Shown: positions 1 through 5,552 of the stretch, piece by piece | Layout of the letters: each line of letters opens with the position of its first letter | Numbering within the stretch: position 1 is the stretch's first letter | DNA from: an uncultured Blautia sp. | GTDB lineage: Bacteria > Bacillota > Clostridia > Lachnospirales > Lachnospiraceae | Length of the DNA: 7,100 nt | Assembly: GCA_945872375.1 (NCBI GenBank) | Contig: CAMBYR010000111.1 | Coordinates: forward strand, 1 to 7,100 | Direction of reading: 5' to 3' | Notes under the pieces: model-generated | The model's input: the letters and a program-made list of their open reading frames with translations, nothing else | Told to the model about the DNA's origin: nothing | Databases searched by the model: none | Position numbers and translations under genes: made by a program

Positions 1-413
1 CCTTTGAGGAATTTGAAATTGAATATAAGTATCTGAAAGCAGTGATTGAAGGCGGACTTGAGAAAAAGCCGGACAATATTCTGATCTATGCCACCAGCAA
101 TCGCCGCCATCTGGTGAGAGAGCGTTCCAGCGACAAGCTGGAGCTGATGGATGAGGATGATCTTCATTCCTCCGATACAGTCCAGGAAAAGCTTTCCCTT
201 GTATACCGGTTTGGCGTAAGAATTTATTTTGGCGCACCGGATAAAAAAGAATTCCAGAATATTGTCAAAGTGCTGGCAGAGCGTCATGGCATCACCATGC
301 CGGAAGAACAGCTTTTGCTGGAAGCAAACAGGTGGGAGCTTTCTCATGGCGGGTTTACAGGAAGAACGGCTCAGCAGTTTATCGACTATCTGCTGGGTAC
401 GCAAAATCAATAA
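1..413 (+). CDS. DUF815-family AAA+ ATPase, C-terminal part (5' end outside window)
   Basis: Partial gene. The reading frame is open from base 3 to the TAA at 411-413, giving 136 visible residues, and the GTG at 42 is an internal valine rather than a start. The visible part matches the end of the DUF815 (PF05673, COG2607) family of predicted P-loop AAA+ ATPases. It has the strand and sensor-1-like segment ILIYATSNRRHLV, a segment with SDTVQEKLSLVYRFG, and the terminal sensor-2-like helix GGFTGRTAQQFIDYLLG. The Walker A and B motifs would lie upstream and cannot be seen. The biochemical role of the family is not established; members are predicted cytoplasmic ATPases. The next gene begins 51 nt downstream on the same strand and no terminator hairpin is visible between them, so read-through into the polyphosphate genes is plausible. 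Family assignment is secure; function is unknown. Confidence 0.88.
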   Translation, partial: FEEFEIEYKYLKAVIEGGLEKKPDNILIYATSNRRHLVRERSSDKLELMDEDDLHSSDTVQEKLSLVYRFGVRIYFGAPDKKEFQNIVKVLAERHGITMPEEQLLLEANRWELSHGGFTGRTAQQFIDYLLGTQNQ

Positions 414-450
414 CAGAACATCGAAAACGGCTGCTTCTATAGGATTGGGG

Positions 451-456
451 AAGGAG
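451..456 (+). promoter_or_regulatory. Ribosome binding site of the Ppx-like gene
   Basis: AAGGAG lies 8 nt before the ATG at 465. It supports that start codon, which also places the family's N-terminal DxGS motif at residues 10-13, as expected for a full-length protein. Confidence 0.8.
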
Positions 457-464
457 ATGGGAAT

Positions 465-2000
465 ATGGCAGTAACAACATTTGCGGCAATTGATATCGGT
501 TCCTATGAAACCAGTATGAAAATCTTTGAATTTTCCAAGAAGAAAGGTTTTACAGAATTAAATGATGTCCGGTATTCTCTGGAGTTAAGAGGGGTGTATT
601 CCAGCGGAAAACTGGAATCGGCGATGGTCGATGATATTTGTGAAATTCTGATTGATTTTCAGAAGATGATGAAGGAATTTGGTGTGACGGAATACAGAGC
701 CTGTGCCACCAGTGCATTCCGGGAACTGAAAAATCAGATCATGATCGTGGAGCAGATTTTTCAGCGCACGGGAATCCGGGTGGAGGTGCTCAGCAATGCG
801 GAACAGCATTTCCTGGGATATAAATCCATCGCTGCCATCGAAACAGGATTTAAGAAAATGATCCAGAAAGGAACGGCGATCCTTGACGTAGGCGGCGGAA
901 GTCTTCAGGTATCTCTGTTTGACAAGGATGCGCTTGTCACCACCCAGAGTCTGAAGATCGGAAGTCTCCGCATCCGGGAACGGCTGAAAGAACTGGAAAA
1001 GCAGAATACGCATTTTGACCAGCTGGTAGAAGAATTTATCCGGAATGATCTGACTGCCTTTCAGCGTCTTTATCTGAAGGATCGGGATATTAAGAATGTT
1101 ATCCTGATGGGAGATCTTCTGACAGACACCATTTTCAGGGGGGATCTGGAAGATCATATTATTACAAGAGAAGAATTCAACAGCCGTTATGAAAATACGG
1201 TTTATAAAAATGAAGAGACACTGGCAGAGGAGCTGGGAATGGATCAGGAATATGCAGCTCTGGTGATTCCTACCATGGTTATCTGCAAAAATTTCATGGA
1301 TATCTTTAATGCTGAATCCATGTGGGTGCCGGGAGTTTCGCTGCTGGAAGGTCTTGCCTATGATTTTGGCGAGAAGCGTGGATATATTAAAAGTGTCCAT
1401 AACTTTGAAAATGATATTCTCGTGGCATCCAGAAATATCGCAAAGCGTTATTCCAGCGGAAAAAATCACATTCACGGCACGACCAACCTTGCGCTGACGA
1501 TTTTCGACAGTATGAAAAAGGTTCATGGCATGGGAAGCAGAGAACGTCTGCTCCTGCAGATCGCGGTACAGCTCCATGACTGCGGAAAATACATCAGTCT
1601 GGGAGATGTGGCGGAATGTTCTTACCGGATTATTATGGCAACGGAAATTATCGGGCTCTCCACGGAAGAGCGCCAGATCATCGCCAGTGCCGTGCGCTAT
1701 AATACCACAGAATTTGTATATTATGCAGAGCAGAAGCGCGAAGGCTTTGGCCTGAACAAGGAACAGTATCTGCTGGCTGCAAAGCTGACGGCAATTCTCC
1801 GTCTGGCAAATGCCATGGACCGCAGCCACTATCAGAAGGTGGAAGGTCTTCGGGCTGTTTTAAAGGACAGGGAGCTTCAGCTCATCATTGATTCCAGCAG
1901 AGATATTTCCCTGGAACTTGGCCTTTTGAAGGACAAAGTGAAATTCTTTGAAGAAGTATTTGGTATTCGTCTGGTGCTCAGACGAAAGAGAAAAATGTAA
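465..2000 (+). CDS. ppx: Ppx/GppA-family phosphatase-like protein with C-terminal HD domain
   Basis: Cytoplasmic protein of 511 residues, close to the length of E. coli Ppx. Canonical members remove terminal phosphates from polyphosphate or convert pppGpp to ppGpp. Residues 1-300 form the ASKHA-fold Ppx-GppA domain (PF02541), with AIDIGS at 8-13, ATSAFRELKN at 81-90 and LDVGGGS at 140-146. Residues 320-500 form the helical HD-like domain, with H337, the pair H371-D372 in LHDCGKY, and D452 in LANAMDRSH. Oddities, from remembered alignment with E. coli Ppx: catalytic E121 aligns with Q114 (SNAEQ in place of S-G-x-E-E) and E150 with Q148 (GGGSLQ in place of GGGSTE). The DxGSNS loop reads DIGSYE, and the usual G-G-T loop near 215-220 reads MGDLLT. 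D141 is kept. The protein may therefore be a divergent enzyme or a ligand-binding regulator. ppk1 begins 13 nt downstream, so the polyphosphate link is strong although exopolyphosphatase activity is uncertain. Confidence 0.88.
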   Translation: MAVTTFAAIDIGSYETSMKIFEFSKKKGFTELNDVRYSLELRGVYSSGKLESAMVDDICEILIDFQKMMKEFGVTEYRACATSAFRELKNQIMIVEQIFQRTGIRVEVLSNAEQHFLGYKSIAAIETGFKKMIQKGTAILDVGGGSLQVSLFDKDALVTTQSLKIGSLRIRERLKELEKQNTHFDQLVEEFIRNDLTAFQRLYLKDRDIKNVILMGDLLTDTIFRGDLEDHIITREEFNSRYENTVYKNEETLAEELGMDQEYAALVIPTMVICKNFMDIFNAESMWVPGVSLLEGLAYDFGEKRGYIKSVHNFENDILVASRNIAKRYSSGKNHIHGTTNLALTIFDSMKKVHGMGSRERLLLQIAVQLHDCGKYISLGDVAECSYRIIMATEIIGLSTEERQIIASAVRYNTTEFVYYAEQKREGFGLNKEQYLLAAKLTAILRLANAMDRSHYQKVEGLRAVLKDRELQLIIDSSRDISLELGLLKDKVKFFEEVFGIRLVLRRKRKM

Positions 2001-2013
2001 AGGCGGTGTGATT

Positions 2014-4173
2014 ATGGAACGGAAAGATTTTGAAAAACCGGAATATTTTGTAAACAGAGAGCTTAGCTGGCTGAAATTTGATGATCGTGTATTATGTGAG
2101 GCGAAGGACAAAACACTGCCGCTGTTTGACCGCCTGAAGTTTTTAAGCATTACGGCTTCCAATCTGGATGAATTTTTTATGGTTCGTGTAGCTTCTTTAA
2201 AGGACCAGGTACACGCAGGGTATGATAAAACGGATATTGCAGGTCTTACTCCAAAGGAGCAGCTTCAGAAGATCAGCGAGCAGACCCATGAACTGGTACA
2301 TATGCAGTACAGTACCCTGACAAGGTCCCTGCTTCCCCTTCTGGAGAAGGCAGGACTTCACATGATCCTGGCACATGAAGAGCTTTCGGAAAAACAGAAA
2401 AAATTTGTGGATCGCTATTTTGAAGAGGATGTATACCCGGTTCTCACACCGATGGCCATGGATTCCTCCCGACCATTCCCTCTGATCAGGAATAAATCCC
2501 TGAATATCGGTGCACTGATTTCGAAAAAAGATAAGAAGAAGGGAAAAGAACTTCTGGAATTTGCAACGGTACAGGTTCCCTCCGTTCTTCCCCGCGTGAT
2601 TGAAATTCCATCTGAAAGGGATAATACAAAAGCAGTGATCCTTCTGGAAGAAATCATTGAGCGGAATATCGGAAAACTGTTCCTCAGCAATAATGTGGTC
2701 TGTGCTCATCCCTATCGTGTTATGCGTAATGCGGACCTTACCATTGACGAGGATGAAGCAGAAGATCTTCTGGTAGAGATCCAGAAACAGCTGAAAAAAC
2801 GGCAATGGGGCGAGGTCATTCGTCTGGAAGTGGAGGACAGGATGGATCCCCGTCTTCTGAAGATCCTGAAAACCGAGTTTGATGTGAAAAACGATGATAT
2901 CTTTTCCATCAGCGGTCCTCTGGACCTGACCATGCTGATGAAGGTATACGGGCTGGAGGGCTTTGATCAGTATAAGACTCCGAAATATGTACCGGCTCCT
3001 GTTCCTGCTTTTCAGAATGATAAGGATATTTTCCAGGTGATCCGTGAAGGAGATGTGTTCCTGCATCATCCATATATGAGCTTTGATCCAGTTGTAAACT
3101 TTGTGCGCCAGGCTGCCAGAGATCCGGAGGTGCTTGCCATCAAGCAGACCCTTTATCGTGTCAGCGGCAATTCACCGATCATTGCTGCTCTTGCGCAGGC
3201 AGCGGAGAACGGCAAACAGGTATCTGTTCTGGTAGAGCTGAAAGCACGTTTTGATGAGGAAAACAACATTGTCTGGGCGAAAATGCTGGAGAAAGCCGGC
3301 TGCCATGTCATTTACGGTCTGGTTGGTCTGAAGACCCACAGTAAGATTACGCTGGTAGTGCGCAGAGAAGAGACGGGTATTCGTCGTTATGTTCATCTGG
3401 CAACCGGTAATTATAATGATTCCACAGCAAAGCTTTATACGGACTGCGGTATTTTTACCTGTGATGAACGGTTTGGTGAGGATGCGACGGCAGTATTTAA
3501 TATGCTGTCCGGTTATTCGGAGCCGAAGCGCTGGAACAAGCTGATCGTTGCGCCTATCTGGATGAAGGATCGTTTCCTGAAACTGATCGAACGGGAAGCG
3601 GAGAATGCAAAGAATGGAATCCCCGCATATATTCGTGCAAAGATGAATTCTCTTTGTGATCCGGTAATCATGTCGGCACTTTGCTATGCTTCGTCCTGCG
3701 GCGTGAAAATTGAGCTTCTGATCCGTGGTATCTGCTGTCTGAAGGTGGGTATTCCGGGAGTCAGTGAAAATATTCATGTTCGGTCGATTGTTGGTGAATT
3801 CCTGGAACACAGCCGTATCTTCTGCTTCTGTAATGGCGGCAGTGAAGAGGTGTTTATGGGAAGTGCGGACTGGATGCCGCGTAACCTGGACCGCCGTGTG
3901 GAGATCGTGTTCCCTGTGGAGGATGAGAAGATCCGTGAAGAGGTTGTCCATGTACTGGATCTGGAATTCAGGGATAATGTGAAGGCACATATTCTTCAGC
4001 CTGACGGAATGTATGTGAAGGTGGATAAGCGTGGAAAGACGCTGATCAATTCTCAGATGGAGTTCTGCCGGGAAGCGCAGGAGGCTGCAGATAAGAACAA
4101 AAAGCAGTCCAGAGAGAAGTCCAGAGTATTTATTCCGGCGGAGCCGGCCGAGGATGTGGAAATCGAATCATAA
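2014..4173 (+). CDS. ppk1: Polyphosphate kinase 1 (PPK1)
   Basis: Reversibly transfers the ATP gamma-phosphate to a growing polyphosphate chain (EC 2.7.4.1), usually at the membrane or in the cytoplasm. It has 719 residues, the normal size. The N-terminal domain has YFVNRELSWLKF (11-22) and SNLDEFF (49-55). A head domain follows, and then two phospholipase-D-like catalytic domains. Counterparts of the E. coli active site sit at a constant offset of +7: R382 (QTLYRV), R412 (LKARFDEENN), the phosphorylated H442 (LKTHSK) and the second histidine H599 (EFLEHSRIF). RGICCL is at 571-576. The enzyme looks fully active. ATG 2014 is chosen because the N-terminal motif begins about ten residues later and a purine-rich AAAGGCGG lies just upstream. 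An in-frame ATG at 1948 would overlap the previous gene by 53 nt and add 22 residues unlike the family; GTG 2008 is a less likely alternative. A charged tail of about 38 residues follows the last family motif. It is probably co-transcribed with the Ppx-like gene. Confidence 0.97.
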   Translation: MERKDFEKPEYFVNRELSWLKFDDRVLCEAKDKTLPLFDRLKFLSITASNLDEFFMVRVASLKDQVHAGYDKTDIAGLTPKEQLQKISEQTHELVHMQYSTLTRSLLPLLEKAGLHMILAHEELSEKQKKFVDRYFEEDVYPVLTPMAMDSSRPFPLIRNKSLNIGALISKKDKKKGKELLEFATVQVPSVLPRVIEIPSERDNTKAVILLEEIIERNIGKLFLSNNVVCAHPYRVMRNADLTIDEDEAEDLLVEIQKQLKKRQWGEVIRLEVEDRMDPRLLKILKTEFDVKNDDIFSISGPLDLTMLMKVYGLEGFDQYKTPKYVPAPVPAFQNDKDIFQVIREGDVFLHHPYMSFDPVVNFVRQAARDPEVLAIKQTLYRVSGNSPIIAALAQAAENGKQVSVLVELKARFDEENNIVWAKMLEKAGCHVIYGLVGLKTHSKITLVVRREETGIRRYVHLATGNYNDSTAKLYTDCGIFTCDERFGEDATAVFNMLSGYSEPKRWNKLIVAPIWMKDRFLKLIEREAENAKNGIPAYIRAKMNSLCDPVIMSALCYASSCGVKIELLIRGICCLKVGIPGVSENIHVRSIVGEFLEHSRIFCFCNGGSEEVFMGSADWMPRNLDRRVEIVFPVEDEKIREEVVHVLDLEFRDNVKAHILQPDGMYVKVDKRGKTLINSQMEFCREAQEAADKNKKQSREKSRVFIPAEPAEDVEIES

Positions 4174-4181
4174 ATTGGGCA

Positions 4182-4208
4182 GGGCATGCATGTTTTTCGT
4201 GCATGCCC
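4182..4208 (+). terminator. Hairpin downstream of ppk1, possible terminator without a U-tract
   Basis: The arms 4182-4192 and 4198-4208 pair over 11 bp (core GGGCATGCA/TGCATGCCC, one G-U wobble) around a five-T loop, 8 nt after the ppk1 stop. The stem is strong, but it is followed by GCCGATGATAAAAAAAC and not by a T run, and the opposite strand has no T run either. It may stabilise the 3' end of the polyphosphate mRNA or terminate by another route. A canonical intrinsic terminator is not supported. Confidence 0.5.
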
Positions 4209-4232
4209 GCCGATGATAAAAAAACTTGAGGA

Positions 4233-4256
4233 AAAATTATTTTTTTTGAAAAAAAC
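4233..4256 (+). promoter_or_regulatory. A/T-tract UP element of the tRNA promoter
   Basis: An A-rich stretch, a run of eight T (4240-4247) and a run of seven A (4249-4255) lie immediately upstream of the -35 box. With a start near 4294, the A-run falls at about -45 to -39 and the AAATTA-T8 block at about -60 to -47. These are the proximal and distal positions where the RNA polymerase alpha C-terminal domains bind in known UP elements. The placement is seen in the sequence; activity is inferred. Confidence 0.55.
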
Positions 4257-4258
4257 TC

Positions 4259-4287
4259 TTGCATCTTTCGGGAAAATAGTATATACT
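4259..4287 (+). promoter_or_regulatory. Sigma-A-type promoter of the tRNA-Glu gene
   Basis: The -35 box TTGCAT (4259-4264) and the -10 box TATACT (4282-4287) are separated by exactly 17 nt. Transcription should start near 4294, leaving a leader of about 14 nt before the mature tRNA for RNase P to remove. No extended TGn -10 motif is present. Confidence 0.82.
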
Positions 4288-4307
4288 AAGCAAGTCGGTT
4301 AGGACAA

Positions 4308-4379
4308 GGCCAGTTGGTCAAGGGGTCAAGACGTCGCCCTCTCACGGCGAAAACACGGGTTCGATTCCCGTACTGGCTG
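4308..4379 (+). tRNA. tRNA-Glu (anticodon CUC)
   Basis: A full cloverleaf folds from the sequence. The acceptor stem is 4308-4314 with 4372-4378, and the D stem is GTC/GAC (4317-4319 with 4330-4332). The anticodon stem is TCGCC/GGCGA (4334-4338 with 4346-4350) with the seven-base loop CTCTCAC. The T stem is ACGGG/CCCGT (4355-4359 with 4367-4371) with loop TTCGATT. The anticodon CTC (4341-4343) reads GAG. The first acceptor pair is a G-U wobble and the discriminator at 4379 is G. CCA is not encoded and must be added after transcription. The gene is a single-tRNA unit with its own promoter and terminator. Confidence 0.95.
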
Positions 4380-4382
4380 TTC

Positions 4383-4413
4383 AATAGCAGGTGGATTTCC
4401 ACCTGCTATTTTT
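4383..4413 (+). terminator. Intrinsic terminator of the tRNA-Glu unit
   Basis: A perfect 12-bp stem (4383-4394 with 4399-4410, core AGCAGGTGG/CCACCTGCT) closes a four-base ATTT loop and runs into a T-tract at 4409-4413. It begins 3 nt after the tRNA discriminator base. This is a canonical Rho-independent terminator. Confidence 0.92.
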
Positions 4414-4456
4414 GTTTCACAGGAAATTCCTTTGGAATTTACCTATGAAACAAAAA
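4409..4456. repeat. Long imperfect palindrome, possible dispersed intergenic repeat
   Basis: A second inverted repeat starts inside the U-tract of the tRNA terminator. The outer arms TTTTTGTTTCA (4409-4419) and TGAAACAAAAA (4446-4456) pair perfectly over 11 bp. After one C-A mismatch, AGG/CCT pair, then an unpaired A at 4441, and then AAATTCC/GGAATTT pair around a TTT loop. In all, 21 bp form within 48 nt. Neither side is a standard terminator, since the ends are A/T arms with no separate U-tract. It resembles the short palindromic repeats scattered through Lachnospiraceae intergenic regions, but membership in a repeat family cannot be shown from one copy. Confidence 0.55.
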
Positions 4457-4606
4457 GTTTATAATTTTATTAGGAAATCAGACCGTGATCCACATATTCA
4501 CTTGCTGGGAAGAGGGGAGATGTGGTATTCTAATATTAGTATATTTGAATTTGCCGAAACGACGGAATGCATGCGGAAAGGTGAAACATGTATGCAGTCA
4601 TAAAAC
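4457..4606 (+). other. AT-rich leader upstream of citG with weak promoter-like boxes
   Basis: No convincing gene lies here. The best promoter candidate for citG is TTGCTG (4502-4507) and TATTCT (4526-4531) with an 18-nt spacer, which is only a fair match. A perfect 10-bp palindrome CTAATATTAG (4530-4539) overlaps the end of that -10 box and could be an operator or chance in AT-rich DNA. A 70-codon frame across 4391-4603 runs through the terminator and palindrome and is not considered coding. No riboswitch fold was recognised. Confidence 0.3.
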
Positions 4607-4611
4607 AGGAG
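4607..4611 (+). promoter_or_regulatory. Ribosome binding site deciding the citG start
   Basis: AGGAG lies 6 nt before ATG 4618. An upstream in-frame ATG at 4588 also has a weaker purine stretch (GGAAAGG, ending at 4581) before it and would add ten residues. The stronger site favours 4618. Confidence 0.6.
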
Positions 4612-4617
4612 TTTTTT

Positions 4618-5529
4618 ATGAACGGATTGGAATATAAGATGGAAAATGAAATGAATAATGTTTCTGATATGGGAGTGGAGATTGGTTCCAGGGCCTGGAA
4701 GGCGCTTCTGGAGGAGGTATATACCACTCCAAAGCCCGGGCTGGTGGATATCCGTTCCAGCGGTGCCCATACGGATATGGATGTCACAACGTTTGAAAAA
4801 AGCGCAGACGCATTAAAACAGTATCTGATCCGGATCGCGGATCAGGGTTACCGGATGGACTGCAGTCCCGAGGAGCTGTTTGTGGAAGCGAGAAAAACGG
4901 GAGTGGCGGCAGAGCGTGCCATGTTTGCGGCAACAGGAGGCGTCAATACCCACAAAGGGCTGGTCTTTACGCTTGGCATCCTGTGTGCAGCCGCAGGGCG
5001 ATGTGAAAAAGAGTACGGAAGGATTACCGCCCGTGAATTGATGGACGTGGAGCAGAAAATGGTCCGGAAAATCCTCGGAGAGGAACTGAGGACGATCGAA
5101 GGAGGAAGAGCCTCCGACGGAGCCAGAATCTGCAGCAACGGAGAACGGAATCTGCAGGAATATGGAACAACCGGCATACGGGGAGAGGCCATGCTGGGAT
5201 ATCCCAGCGTCTGGAAATATGCGCTTCCCACCCTGCGGGACGGAATCCGCAGACAGCAGACCTGGAACCGGGTCAAGCTTCAGACTCTTCTTGTGCTGAT
5301 GGCAAATGTGGAGGATTCCAATGTCCTGTCCAGACAGGATCCGGAGACCCTTGTCTGGATGCAGGAGCAGGCAAGATCATTTCTGAATGACGGAGGCGCC
5401 TATGCACCGGAAGCCCTGGATCGGATGCGGAAGCTGGATGAAGAATTTATCCGCAGAAACATCAGCCCCGGAGGCTGCGCAGATCTTCTTGCCATGACTG
5501 TTTTTCTGGAACTGATCCTGAATGAGTAG
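4618..5529 (+). CDS. citG: CitG-type triphosphoribosyl-dephospho-CoA synthase
   Basis: This family (PF01874, EC 2.4.2.52) joins ATP and 3'-dephospho-CoA to make 2'-(5''-triphosphoribosyl)-3'-dephospho-CoA, the precursor of the prosthetic group of the citrate lyase acyl carrier protein. MdcB does the same for malonate decarboxylase. The protein is 303 residues from ATG 4618 (313 from ATG 4588), typical in size. Family motifs appear in order: TPKPGLVD (37-44), GAHTDMD (49-55), TGGVNTHKG (106-114), GTTGIRGEA (183-191) and SPGGCADLLA (283-292). The segment between LVD and GAH reads IRSS, where the usual pattern is Arg-x-Asn-x, so a normally conserved Arg and Asn appear shifted or replaced. No citrate lyase or malonate decarboxylase gene is present in the window, so the acceptor protein must be elsewhere or different. 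The gene ends 23 nt before a convergent gene. It is soluble, with no signal peptide. The family is clear; the exact substrate partner is not. Confidence 0.88.
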   Translation: MNGLEYKMENEMNNVSDMGVEIGSRAWKALLEEVYTTPKPGLVDIRSSGAHTDMDVTTFEKSADALKQYLIRIADQGYRMDCSPEELFVEARKTGVAAERAMFAATGGVNTHKGLVFTLGILCAAAGRCEKEYGRITARELMDVEQKMVRKILGEELRTIEGGRASDGARICSNGERNLQEYGTTGIRGEAMLGYPSVWKYALPTLRDGIRRQQTWNRVKLQTLLVLMANVEDSNVLSRQDPETLVWMQEQARSFLNDGGAYAPEALDRMRKLDEEFIRRNISPGGCADLLAMTVFLELILNE

Positions 5530-5552
5530 GCAGCTCTGAAAAGCACGGATTG

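Noticed and set aside
438..443. TATAGG as a -10 box for a separate ppx promoter
   Set aside because: No acceptable -35 box lies 16-18 nt upstream, so a promoter in the 51-nt gap is not supported.
585..1829. Long minus-strand open frame (414 codons) opposite the Ppx-like gene
   Set aside because: It lies wholly antisense to a gene with clear family motifs, its predicted peptide is rich in His, Phe and Cys with no recognisable domain, and no ribosome site was noted. It reflects codon bias on the coding strand.
1948..2013. Upstream in-frame extension of PPK1 from ATG 1948
   Set aside because: It overlaps the end of the Ppx-like gene and adds 22 residues unlike the family. ATG 2014 fits the N-terminal motif and has a purine-rich site before it.
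2197..3069. Minus-strand open frame (290 codons) inside ppk1
   Set aside because: Antisense shadow of conserved PPK1 coding sequence, with a low-complexity His/Phe-rich product and no known domain.
3172..3990. Minus-strand open frame (272 codons) inside ppk1
   Set aside because: Antisense to the PPK1 catalytic domains, with no domain-like content.
4218..4247. A7 ... T8 pairing as a terminator hairpin before the tRNA
   Set aside because: The stem would be A-U pairs only with a 15-nt loop and would be unstable. The tracts are better explained as an upstream promoter element.
4308..4456. tRNA 3' end as an integration site for a mobile element
   Set aside because: No integrase and no second copy of the tRNA 3' end appear downstream in the window, and the flanking genes look like ordinary chromosome.
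4391..4603. Small plus-strand open frame of 70 codons between the tRNA and citG
   Set aside because: It runs through the tRNA terminator and the palindrome, is Phe/Lys-rich in line with AT-rich DNA, and has no ribosome site at its start.
4848..5276. Minus-strand open frame of 142 codons inside citG
   Set aside because: Antisense shadow of a gene with ordered CitG motifs; no domain recognised.
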